A DNA stretch of 8,128 nt from the NCBI GenBank assembly GCA_910584525.1, contig CAJUAT010000074.1:1-8128 (forward strand), given 5' to 3'. Shown piece after piece: positions 1-8,128 of the stretch. The stretch's first letter is position 1. Every line of letters begins with the position of its first letter. The stretch is from an uncultured Muribaculaceae bacterium. Lineage in GTDB: Bacteria; Bacteroidota; Bacteroidia; Bacteroidales; Muribaculaceae. The notes beneath the pieces are model-generated. The model saw nothing but the letters and a program-made list of their open reading frames with translations, was not told where the DNA came from and made no database searches. The position numbers and the translations under genes were made by a program.

Positions 1-55
1 GAGCACTTCCTTGGTAAGGAAGAGGTCGCGGGTTCAAATCCCGCCATCGGCTCCA
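1..55 (+). tRNA. tRNA-Thr (anticodon GGU), 5' end cut off by window edge
   Basis: This is the 3' part of a tRNA gene. The D-stem 3' half GAGC (1-4) is followed by the anticodon stem CTTCC/GGAAG (6-10, 18-22) around loop TTGGTAA, placing anticodon GGT at 13-15, which decodes ACC and ACU threonine codons. The T-arm is GCGGG-TTCAAAT-CCCGC. The acceptor 3' strand CATCGGC is followed by discriminator T and an encoded CCA (53-55). Roughly the first 21 nt lie outside the window. In E. coli a tRNA-Thr(GGU) gene (thrT) also directly precedes tufB, so this is a conserved linkage, and co-transcription with tuf followed by tRNA processing is the likely arrangement (inference). Confidence 0.95.
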
Positions 56-67
56 ATCATCAATCTC

Positions 68-85
68 TCCTCGCATTCACGAGGA
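68..85 (+). other. Small hairpin in the tRNA-Thr/tuf spacer
   Basis: TCCTCG (68-73) and CGAGGA (80-85) can form a 6-bp stem with a 6-nt loop. An A/T-rich stretch leads from it to the tuf start. There is no T-run after it, so it does not look like an intrinsic terminator. It may mark or protect the 5' end of tuf mRNA after tRNA release (inference). I see no Bacteroidota-type promoter (TTTG, then TAnnTTTG) in the 58-nt spacer, which suggests that tuf depends on a promoter upstream of the tRNA. Confidence 0.3.
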
Positions 86-113
86 AAAATAAATTTAAAA
101 TATAGCAATAACT

Positions 114-1301
114 ATGGCTAAAGAACATTTCGAAAGAACCAAACCGCACGTGAACATCGGTACGATTGGTCACGTGGATCATGGCAAGACCACTCTTACG
201 GCTGCCATCACCAAGGTTCTTGCCGAGAAAGGACTTTCCGAGCTTCGCTCGTTCGACTCGATTGACAACGCTCCCGAGGAGAAGGAGCGCGGTATAACCA
301 TCAATACAGCCCACGTAGAGTACGAGACAGCCAACCGTCACTACGCTCACGTAGACTGCCCGGGACACGCCGACTATGTGAAGAACATGGTAACTGGTGC
401 AGCCCAGATGGATGGTGCCATCATCGTGGTAGCCGCCACTGACGGCCCGATGCCCCAGACTCGTGAGCACATCCTGCTCGCCCGTCAGGTGAACGTGCCT
501 CAGCTGGTTGTGTTTATGAACAAGTGCGACCAGGTTGATGACGAGGAAATGCTCGAGCTCGTAGAAATGGACATGCGCGACCTTCTGTCGCAGTATGAGT
601 ACGATGGCGACAACACACCCGTGATTCGCGGTTCCGCTCTCGGTGCCCTCGAAGGTGATCCCAAGTGGGTTGAGAAAGTCATGGAGCTCATGGATGCTGT
701 CGACAACTGGATTCCGCTGCCTCCCCGTGACGTGGACAAACCCTTCCTTATGCCTGTTGAGGACGTGTTCTCTATCACAGGTCGTGGTACTGTTGCCACA
801 GGTCGTATCGAGGCCGGTCGCGTGAAAGTTGGCGACGAGGTTCAGATTCTCGGTCTGGGTGCCGACAAGAAGTCGGTTGTTACAGGTGTCGAGATGTTCC
901 GCAAGATCCTCGACGAGGGTGAAGCCGGCGACAACGTAGGTCTGCTCCTCCGCGGTATCGACAAAGACGAAATCAAGCGTGGTATGGTAATCTGCCATCC
1001 CGGACAGGTTAAGCCTCACGACCACTTCAAGGCTCAGGTCTATATCCTTAAGAAGGAAGAGGGTGGCCGTCACACACCGTTCCACAACAAATACCGTCCT
1101 CAGTTCTACATCCGTACGATGGACGTGACCGGTGAGATCAAACTCCCGGAGGGTGTAGAGATGGTAATGCCTGGCGACAACGTAGAGATCGACGTTAAGC
1201 TTATCACTCCGGTAGCCATGGACCAGGGTCTTCGTTTCGCAATCCGCGAGGGTGGCCGCACGGTAGGTTCGGGTCAGATCACAGGCCTTATCGACGATTA
1301 A
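114..1301 (+). CDS. tuf: Elongation factor Tu (EF-Tu)
   Basis: Cytoplasmic translational GTPase that carries aminoacyl-tRNA to the ribosomal A site. The 395-aa length is normal for the family. All GTPase motifs are visible: P-loop GHVDHGKT (19-26), switch I RGITI (59-63), DCPG (81-84), NKCD (136-139) and SAL (174-176). Beta-barrel domains 2 and 3 follow, including GRGTVATGRIE and, near the C-terminus, GGRHTPF and FAIREGGRTVGSG. Positions where E. coli kirromycin-resistance changes are known (Gln124, Tyr160 and Ala375 in E. coli numbering) have the sensitive-type residues by eye. The ATG at 114 gives the canonical MAKEHFERTKPHVNIGTIGH start; no Shine-Dalgarno is seen, but A is present at -3 and -6. 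It sits between two tRNA genes, the tufB-type location rather than the fusA-tuf str operon. Whether a second tuf copy exists cannot be seen here. Confidence 0.99.
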   Translation: MAKEHFERTKPHVNIGTIGHVDHGKTTLTAAITKVLAEKGLSELRSFDSIDNAPEEKERGITINTAHVEYETANRHYAHVDCPGHADYVKNMVTGAAQMDGAIIVVAATDGPMPQTREHILLARQVNVPQLVVFMNKCDQVDDEEMLELVEMDMRDLLSQYEYDGDNTPVIRGSALGALEGDPKWVEKVMELMDAVDNWIPLPPRDVDKPFLMPVEDVFSITGRGTVATGRIEAGRVKVGDEVQILGLGADKKSVVTGVEMFRKILDEGEAGDNVGLLLRGIDKDEIKRGMVICHPGQVKPHDHFKAQVYILKKEEGGRHTPFHNKYRPQFYIRTMDVTGEIKLPEGVEMVMPGDNVEIDVKLITPVAMDQGLRFAIREGGRTVGSGQITGLIDD

Positions 1302-1316
1302 TCGACAATTCGATAA
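1288..1316 (+). other. AT-rich inverted repeat straddling the tuf stop codon
   Basis: TTATCGA (1288-1294) and TCGATAA (1310-1316) are perfect inverted arms of 7 bp. The 15 nt between them contain the 10-bp palindrome CGATTAATCG (1295-1304), which covers the TAA stop. The structure is weak and partly coding, so a chance occurrence is possible. It lies just upstream of the much stronger hairpin at 1329-1358. Confidence 0.25.
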
Positions 1317-1328
1317 CAAGACAATAAA

Positions 1329-1358
1329 AGGGGTCTTCCCCCTGAAAGGAAGACCCCT
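1329..1358 (+). terminator. Strong hairpin between tuf and tRNA-Trp (partial terminator or processing/stability element)
   Basis: AGGGGTCTTCC (1329-1339) pairs perfectly with GGAAGACCCCT (1348-1358): an 11-bp stem with an 8-nt loop. Only 5 nt separate it from the first base of tRNA-Trp, and there is no T-tract, so a classical intrinsic terminator is unlikely. GGGG (1330-1333) could alternatively pair with the C-run 1338-1342. Possible roles are defining or protecting the tuf mRNA 3' end, marking a cleavage site that frees the tRNA, or partial termination that makes tuf more abundant than secE-nusG transcripts. The structure is seen in the sequence; the role is inferred. Confidence 0.5.
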
Positions 1359-1363
1359 CATAC

Positions 1364-1439
1364 ACGGGAATAGCTCAGTTGGTAGAGCATTGGTCTCCAA
1401 AACCAAGGGTCGAGAGTTCGAGTCTTTCTTCCCGTGCCA
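1364..1439 (+). tRNA. tRNA-Trp (anticodon CCA)
   Basis: A complete 76-nt cloverleaf. The acceptor ACGGGAA (1364-1370) pairs with TTCCCGT (1429-1435), and the D-stem is GCTC/GAGC. The anticodon stem TTGGT/ACCAA surrounds loop CTCCAAA, with CCA at 1397-1399 reading UGG. The variable loop is GGGTC, and the T-stem GAGAG/CTTTC contains one G-U pair. The discriminator base is G, as usual for bacterial tRNA-Trp, and CCA is encoded at 1437-1439. The gene lies between tuf and secE, with secE starting 12 nt downstream. Release of the tRNA from a shared transcript would therefore set the 5' end of the secE message (inference). Confidence 0.97.
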
Positions 1440-1451
1440 ATTTAAGAAGAA

Positions 1452-1643
1452 ATGAAATTATTCAAGGATATCAAGGAATCTTACGACGAGTTGGTCTATA
1501 AGGTTTCCTGGCCGACACAGAAACAACTCATCAACAGCTCAGTGCTGGTACTGATAGCTTCCATCATACTGGCGGTGTTTATCTGGGCAGTGGACGAGGT
1601 GTTCTCGCTGCTGATGGAATTAGTCTACAGCATCAGCTTTTAA
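1452..1643 (+). CDS. secE: Preprotein translocase subunit SecE
   Basis: Small inner-membrane subunit of the SecYEG channel; it clamps SecY and is needed for protein export. At 63 aa it is the short, single-span form found in most bacteria, unlike the three-span E. coli protein. Residues 1-27 form the amphipathic cytoplasmic segment with the family motif VSWPT (18-22). Residues about 29-48 are one hydrophobic transmembrane helix, and the tail is also fairly hydrophobic. The start at 1452 gives a standard N-terminus; the leader after tRNA-Trp is only 12 nt, A-rich and without a Shine-Dalgarno. nusG follows after 25 nt, the near-universal secE-nusG pairing. Confidence 0.96.
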   Translation: MKLFKDIKESYDELVYKVSWPTQKQLINSSVLVLIASIILAVFIWAVDEVFSLLMELVYSISF

Positions 1644-1668
1644 TCACCTTTAAACGAACGGAATTTCA

Positions 1669-2220
1669 ATGGCTGAAGTCAAAAAGGAGTGGTACGTGCT
1701 GCGTGCTGTTTCCGGAAAAGAGGCTAAGGTCAAGGAAGTTCTTGATGCGTCTATCAAGAACACTGACCTAGGCAAAAGTGTGTCGCAGGTGTTGATTCCG
1801 ACACAGAAGGTTTACACCACGCGCAATGGCAAGAAGGTGTTGAAGGAGCGTAATCTCTACCCCGGGTATGTGTTCATAGAGGCACATCTGTCCGGGGAAG
1901 TGATATATGAGCTCCGCAATACGACGAATGTCATTGACTTTCTTCGTGGACGGTCGAAGACCTCGGAGCCAATGCCCCTGAGGGAATCGGAGGTGAAGCG
2001 GATGCTTGGTACAGCCGACGATATGCGCACGGAGGTGGCCGATGTGGCCGATGTATACACCGTGGGCGAATCGGTGAAGGTGACCTTCGGTCCTTTCTCC
2101 GGTTTCACCGGCACTATCAAGGAGATTAATTCCGAACGCAAGAAGATTATCGTCGAGGTCAAGATTTTCGGCCGCGGCAATGATCTGACGTTGGAGGTAT
2201 CCCAGGTGGAGAAAATTTGA
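1669..2220 (+). CDS. nusG: Transcription termination/antitermination factor NusG
   Basis: Elongation factor that binds the RNA polymerase clamp through its N-terminal NGN domain and contacts Rho or ribosomal protein S10 through its C-terminal KOW domain. The 183-aa length is typical. The NGN domain runs about 5-115, starting with KEWYVLRAVSGKE and containing YPGYVF (64-69). A linker covers about 115-130. The KOW domain runs about 131-183 with GPFSGFTGTI (141-150). The linker contains an in-frame 9-bp tandem repeat giving VADVADV (123-129). The alternative of a paralogous NusG-like (LoaP/UpxY-type) regulator, common in Bacteroidota capsule loci, is unlikely given the secE-rplK neighbours and the canonical motifs. 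rplK begins 66 nt downstream. Confidence 0.98.
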   Translation: MAEVKKEWYVLRAVSGKEAKVKEVLDASIKNTDLGKSVSQVLIPTQKVYTTRNGKKVLKERNLYPGYVFIEAHLSGEVIYELRNTTNVIDFLRGRSKTSEPMPLRESEVKRMLGTADDMRTEVADVADVYTVGESVKVTFGPFSGFTGTIKEINSERKKIIVEVKIFGRGNDLTLEVSQVEKI

Positions 2221-2286
2221 CCGGGGATGATGTTACGCATTCAGGGTTGAACGGACTTCACATAAATTAAATTAACAAATAGGACA
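2221..2286 (+). promoter_or_regulatory. nusG-rplK spacer; possible leader/L1 operator (weak)
   Basis: This 66-nt gap is the longest in the secE-rplL run. Its first 34 nt can form an irregular structure: outer CCG/CGG (2221-2223 with 2252-2254) and inner GATG/CATT (2229-2232 with 2238-2241), with an asymmetric purine-rich internal loop including GATGATG. The rest is an A/T-rich unstructured lead into rplK. In E. coli, L1 represses its operon by binding the rplK leader, so an L1 site here would be in the expected place. The pairing is short and I cannot match it to a verified consensus. No TTTG/TAnnTTTG promoter is visible. Confidence 0.2.
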
Positions 2287-2730
2287 ATGGCAAAAGAAAT
2301 TGCTGGACAGATCAAATTGCAGATCAAGGGTGGCGCTGCAAACCCGTCACCGCCAGTCGGACCCGCACTGGGTTCGAAGGGTATCAATATCATGGAATTT
2401 TGCAAGCAATTCAATGCCCGTACCCAGGACAAGGCCGGCAAGGTTCTTCCGGTAGTAATCACGTATTACACCGACAAGAGCTTTGACTTTGTAGTCAAGA
2501 CTCCTCCTGTAGCTGTACAGCTGAAGGAAGTAGCCAAGCTCAAAAGCGGTTCAGCCCAGCCTAACCGTAACAAGGTGGCTGAGATAACCTGGGAGCAGGT
2601 CAAGACAATTGCACAGGACAAGATGCCTGATTTGAACTGTTTCACCATTGAGTCAGCCATGCGCATGGTTGCAGGTACGGCCCGCAGCATGGGTATAACC
2701 GTCAAAGGGGCATTCCCTGAGAATAACTAA
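2287..2730 (+). CDS. rplK: 50S ribosomal protein L11
   Basis: Binds the 23S rRNA GTPase-associated region at the base of the L7/L12 stalk, where EF-Tu and EF-G act. The 147-aa length is slightly above the common 141-142. The N-terminal domain (about 1-70) carries the proline motif PPVGPALG (22-29), the face where thiostrepton-class drugs bind in characterised ribosomes. The C-terminal rRNA-binding domain (about 76-140) carries the family signature RMVAGTARSMGITV (126-139). The start at 2287 gives the standard MAKEIAGQIKLQIKGG N-terminus. AGGA lies only 2 nt before the ATG, too close for a normal Shine-Dalgarno; A is present at -3 and -6. rplA follows after 12 nt, the conserved L11 operon. Confidence 0.99.
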   Translation: MAKEIAGQIKLQIKGGAANPSPPVGPALGSKGINIMEFCKQFNARTQDKAGKVLPVVITYYTDKSFDFVVKTPPVAVQLKEVAKLKSGSAQPNRNKVAEITWEQVKTIAQDKMPDLNCFTIESAMRMVAGTARSMGITVKGAFPENN

Positions 2731-2742
2731 ATCTTCAAGAAA

Positions 2743-3438
2743 ATGGCAAAATTGACAAAAAATCAGAAGCTGGCGCTTTCGAAGATTGAGCAGGGTAAGT
2801 CGTACACTTTGGCAGAGGCTGCCGAGAAGGTGAAGGAGACGTCGTTCGAGAAATTCGACGCGTCGTTCGACATAGATGTTCGTCTTGGGGTAGACCCCCG
2901 CAAAGCCGACCAGATGGTACGCGGTGTTGTATCGCTGCCAAACGGAACAGGTAAGGAGGTACGCGTATTGGTTATGTGCGGTCCTGATGCAGAGGCTGCC
3001 GCCAAGGAAGCCGGTGCCGATTATGTAGGCCTCGACGAGTACATCCAGAAGATCAAGGATGGCTGGACCGATGTTGACGTGATTATCACTCAGCCTTCGG
3101 TTATGGGCAAGCTCGGTCCGTTGGGCCGTATCCTGGGTCCCCGCGGCCTTATGCCTAACCCCAAGAGCGGCACGGTGACAATGGATGTCGCCAAGGCTGT
3201 CAAGGAGGTTAAGCAGGGTAAGATCGACTTCAAGGTAGACAAGACTGGTATCGTTCACGCGTCGATAGGCAAGGTGAGCTTCACTCCCGAGGCTATGCGC
3301 GAGAATGCCCGCGAGTTCATCAACACTCTCATAAAGCTGAAACCGGCCACTTCTAAAGGCACATACATCAAGAGCATTTATCTTTCAAGCACCATGGGCC
3401 CCGGCGTCAAGGTTGAGCCGAAGTCGGTAGCTGAGTAA
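2743..3438 (+). CDS. rplA: 50S ribosomal protein L1
   Basis: Builds the mobile L1 stalk next to the E site and assists release of deacylated tRNA; in several bacteria it also represses its own operon. The 231-aa length is typical. Domain I is formed by both termini and domain II by the middle. The most conserved stretch is visible, starting LGPLGRILGPRGLMPNPKSG (124-143), and the C-terminal rRNA-contact motif STMGPGV (216-222) is present. The start at 2743 is followed by the usual MAKLTKNQK. The upstream sequence AAGAAAATG has no Shine-Dalgarno but has A at -3 and -6. Only 21 nt separate it from rplJ, so translational coupling along the operon is plausible (inference). Confidence 0.99.
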   Translation: MAKLTKNQKLALSKIEQGKSYTLAEAAEKVKETSFEKFDASFDIDVRLGVDPRKADQMVRGVVSLPNGTGKEVRVLVMCGPDAEAAAKEAGADYVGLDEYIQKIKDGWTDVDVIITQPSVMGKLGPLGRILGPRGLMPNPKSGTVTMDVAKAVKEVKQGKIDFKVDKTGIVHASIGKVSFTPEAMRENAREFINTLIKLKPATSKGTYIKSIYLSSTMGPGVKVEPKSVAE

Positions 3439-3459
3439 TCTTTATAACCAACGAAGAAA

Positions 3460-3984
3460 ATGAAAAAGGAAGATAAAGCGATAATCATAGAGCAGATAGG
3501 CGAACAGCTGTCGCAGTACAGCTGCGTATACCTTGCTCAGACATCGGGACTGAACGCCGAGAAGACGAGCGCGCTGCGTCGTGCCTGCTTCGGCGACGGC
3601 ATCAAGATGTTGTGCGTAAAGAACACCCTTCTGAAGAAGGCGTTCGAGGCAAGTGAGACCGACTATTCGGAACTGTATGACCTTCTCCACGGCGAAACCA
3701 CGCTTCTTCTGAGCAACACGGGCAACGCTCCCGCCAAGCTCATCAAGAAGTTCCGCGACAAGAAGGAGACCCTTCCCATCCTGAAGGGCGCCTATGTGGA
3801 GGAAACTGTATATGTAGGTGAAGAGAGCCTGGAGACTCTCGCCAACATCAAGAGCAAGAACGAGCTCATCGCCGATGTTGTGGCTCTGCTGCAGTCGCCG
3901 GCAAAGAATGTGATCTCGGCTCTCCAGAGCGGTGCTACAAAAATCCACGGCATCCTGGAAACCATCTCCAAAAAAGAAGACTAA
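3460..3984 (+). CDS. rplJ: 50S ribosomal protein L10
   Basis: Base of the ribosomal stalk: the N-terminal domain binds 23S rRNA beside L11 and the C-terminal helix holds L7/L12 dimers. The 174-aa length is normal. Visible family features are YLAQTSGLNAEKTSALRR (24-41), VKNTLLKKA (53-61) and GETTLLLS (78-85). A long C-terminal helix (about 132-171) should hold the L12-binding segments. Three cysteines (22, 43, 52) sit in the N-terminal domain. The start at 3460 gives MKKEDKAIIIEQI with context GAAGAAAATG. The 21-nt gap after rplA is too short for the long L10-leader RNA used for autoregulation in E. coli and Bacillus. Its sequence diverges more from model organisms than that of its neighbours, as is usual for L10. 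Confidence 0.97.
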   Translation: MKKEDKAIIIEQIGEQLSQYSCVYLAQTSGLNAEKTSALRRACFGDGIKMLCVKNTLLKKAFEASETDYSELYDLLHGETTLLLSNTGNAPAKLIKKFRDKKETLPILKGAYVEETVYVGEESLETLANIKSKNELIADVVALLQSPAKNVISALQSGATKIHGILETISKKED

Positions 3985-4020
3985 TCCAACCAAGTAAAAA
4001 ATTAAAAAACAAATACGAAA
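3985..4020 (+). promoter_or_regulatory. A-rich rplL translation leader
   Basis: The 36-nt rplJ-rplL spacer is very A-rich with scattered T and almost no G before the final GAAA next to the start. It cannot form any evident hairpin and lacks a Shine-Dalgarno. An unstructured A-rich leader fits strong initiation in Bacteroidota, and L7/L12 must be made at about four or more copies per L10. The base composition is directly seen; the expression effect is inferred. Confidence 0.4.
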
Positions 4021-4398
4021 ATGGCAGATTTGAAAGCATTTGCAGAGCAGCTTGTTAACCTTACCGTGAAGGAAGTGAACGAACTCGCTGAGATTCTGAA
4101 GAACGAGTACGGCATCGAGCCCGCCGCTGCTGCAGTGGCAGTTGCTGCAGGGGGTGCAGCAGGTGGCGAAGCCGCCGCTGAGGAGAAGAGCAACTTCGAC
4201 GTTGTTCTGAAGGCACCCGGTGCATCCAAGCTTGCAGTTGTTAAGCTCGTCAAAGAGCTCACAGGTCTTGGCCTGAAAGAGGCTAAGGAGCTCGTGGACA
4301 ACGCTCCCAGCAACATCAAGGAAGGCCTTCCCAAGGCTGAGGCTGAAGGTCTCAAGAAGCAGCTCGAAGAGGCTGGTGCCGAGGTTGAACTCAAATAA
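4021..4398 (+). CDS. rplL: 50S ribosomal protein L7/L12
   Basis: Multicopy acidic stalk protein that recruits translational GTPases and stimulates GTP hydrolysis. The 125-aa length is typical. The N-terminal dimerisation and L10-binding domain is about 1-32. A flexible Ala/Gly/Glu hinge spans about 33-56, encoded by a low-complexity run rich in GCTGC and GCAG units. The factor-binding C-terminal domain is about 57-125, with FDVVLKAPGASKLAVVKLVK (59-78), TGLGLKEAKELVDNAP (81-96) and the terminal AGAEVELK. The start at 4021 gives MADLKAFAEQLVNLTVKEVN with A at -3 and -6. It is the last gene before the 231-nt rpoB leader, so any attenuation downstream would lower rpoB relative to this gene. Confidence 0.99.
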   Translation: MADLKAFAEQLVNLTVKEVNELAEILKNEYGIEPAAAAVAVAAGGAAGGEAAAEEKSNFDVVLKAPGASKLAVVKLVKELTGLGLKEAKELVDNAPSNIKEGLPKAEAEGLKKQLEEAGAEVELK

Positions 4399-4416
4399 CC
4401 TCACTCTATAACTACA

Positions 4417-4461
4417 GATAGGTTAGGAACGCTCCACATATGTTAGCGTTCTTAACCTATT
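4417..4461 (+). terminator. Long hairpin 1 in the rplL-rpoB spacer (attenuator or processing site)
   Basis: ATAGGTTAGGAACGCT (4418-4433) pairs with AGCGTTCTTAACCTAT (4445-4460) over 16 bp with a single G-U. A further G-U (4417/4461) is possible, and the loop is 11 nt. It begins 19 nt after the rplL stop. The downstream sequence TGTTTCC is only weakly T-rich, so full intrinsic termination is doubtful. In E. coli the same interval holds a partial terminator and an RNase III cleavage site, so partial termination or double-strand cleavage is a reasonable reading (inference by analogy). Confidence 0.6.
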
Positions 4462-4468
4462 GTTTCCT

Positions 4469-4496
4469 GTCATCGGCTCCCGGGGAGACCGATGAT
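4469..4496 (+). terminator. Hairpin 2 in the rplL-rpoB spacer
   Basis: CATCGGCTCC (4471-4480) pairs with GGAG (4484-4487) and, past a single bulged A (4488), with CCGATG (4489-4494). This gives 10 G/C-rich pairs closed by a 3-nt loop, extendable by T4470-A4495 and a G-U. It follows hairpin 1 by only a few bases, making a tandem pair. No T-run follows. A structured stop-and-process region between rplL and rpoB is the likely role. Confidence 0.5.
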
Positions 4497-4509
4497 TACG
4501 CATGATTGG

Positions 4510-4543
4510 CCCCCCGTTTTTCCCTCTCGCCTTCCCATTTTCC
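4510..4543 (+). promoter_or_regulatory. Pyrimidine-rich tract, possible Rho-loading region
   Basis: Of 34 consecutive bases only two are G and one is A; the rest are C or T, including CCCCCC and TTTTT runs. RNA of this composition is unstructured and C-rich, which is the kind of sequence Rho prefers, and it lies untranslated between rplL and rpoB. The composition is directly seen. Rho use is inferred, and there is no sharp consensus to test against by eye. Confidence 0.3.
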
Positions 4544-4571
4544 GGCTCACCGGAAGCTTTTCAAGTTTTTT
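4540..4571 (+). terminator. Small hairpin 3 followed by T-runs, weak terminator-like
   Basis: TTCCGG (4540-4545) and CCGGAA (4550-4555) form a perfect 6-bp stem with a CTCA loop. After it come GC, TTTT (4558-4561), CAAG and TTTTTT (4566-4571). The interrupted T-tract and short stem suggest at most partial termination. The T-rich segment is also the only place where a degenerate promoter for rpoB could be imagined (TTTT at 4566, TACCTTCC at 4588), but it matches the Bacteroidota consensus poorly. Confidence 0.35.
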
Positions 4572-4629
4572 AAAACGATAGAACATTTACCTTCCATAGA
4601 GTCGGCCGTTAAGATTTAAATCCCAACCA

Positions 4630-8128
<3,499 letters not shown>

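Noticed and set aside
60..1406. 448-codon open frame on the - strand across tuf
   Set aside because: It is antisense to a perfectly conserved EF-Tu gene, runs into tRNA-Trp, and resembles no known family. Long antisense frames arise from biased codon use in highly expressed genes.
2227..2250. Seven-codon mini-ORF (MMLRIQG) between nusG and rplK, considered as a leader peptide
   Set aside because: It is too short to judge, has no good initiation context and no repeated regulatory codons. Chance is the simplest explanation.
4120..4185. Repeated GCTGC/GCAG units in rplL, considered as a DNA repeat
   Set aside because: They encode the normal Ala/Gly/Glu hinge of L7/L12. The repetition follows from the amino-acid composition.
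3442..4404. 320-codon - strand open frame across rplJ and rplL
   Set aside because: It spans two recognised genes and the spacer between them antisense. It has no family features and is a shadow.
4439..4446. TATGTTAG, one mismatch from the Bacteroidota -7 element TAnnTTTG
   Set aside because: No TTTG lies about 19-21 nt upstream, and the bases are part of the loop and right arm of the rplL-rpoB hairpin.

Overview
The window is a conserved housekeeping locus for translation and transcription, all on the + strand. In order it carries the 3' end of tRNA-Thr(GGU), tuf, tRNA-Trp(CCA), secE, nusG, rplK, rplA, rplJ, rplL and the first 1166 codons of rpoB, which runs off the right edge. The protein sequences, the tRNA-Thr/tuf/tRNA-Trp/secE order, and A-rich start contexts without clear Shine-Dalgarno sites all point to Bacteroidota, most likely order Bacteroidales. 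A gut Muribaculaceae-like genome is a guess from overall sequence feel and was not tested.

Layout. Positions 1-55 are a truncated tRNA-Thr with encoded CCA. tuf (EF-Tu) follows after a 58-nt AT-rich spacer. An 11-bp GC-rich hairpin separates tuf from tRNA-Trp, and secE starts only 12 nt after the tRNA's CCA. secE-nusG (25 nt gap), nusG-rplK (66 nt), rplK-rplA (12 nt), rplA-rplJ (21 nt) and rplJ-rplL (36 nt) look like one transcription unit. The only sizeable non-coding stretch is 231 nt between rplL and rpoB. It holds two strong tandem hairpins, a pyrimidine tract and a third small hairpin with T-runs, and I read it as a candidate attenuator or processing region.

How the genes work together. 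EF-Tu delivers aminoacyl-tRNA. L11, L10 and the L7/L12 stalk form the ribosomal GTPase-associated centre where EF-Tu acts, and L1 forms the opposite stalk at the E site. NusG couples RNA polymerase to Rho or to the ribosome, SecE is part of the SecYEG export channel, and RpoB is the RNA polymerase beta subunit. Translating rpoB codon by codon from 4630 to 8128 gives one uninterrupted frame with all core motifs.

I found no undescribed biological system: no mobile element, CRISPR array, defence gene or unexplained coding region. The observations worth a second look are regulatory: tRNA genes embedded between protein genes, structured tuf-tRNA and rplL-rpoB spacers, no room for a classical L10 leader upstream of rplJ, and Kozak-like A-rich start contexts.
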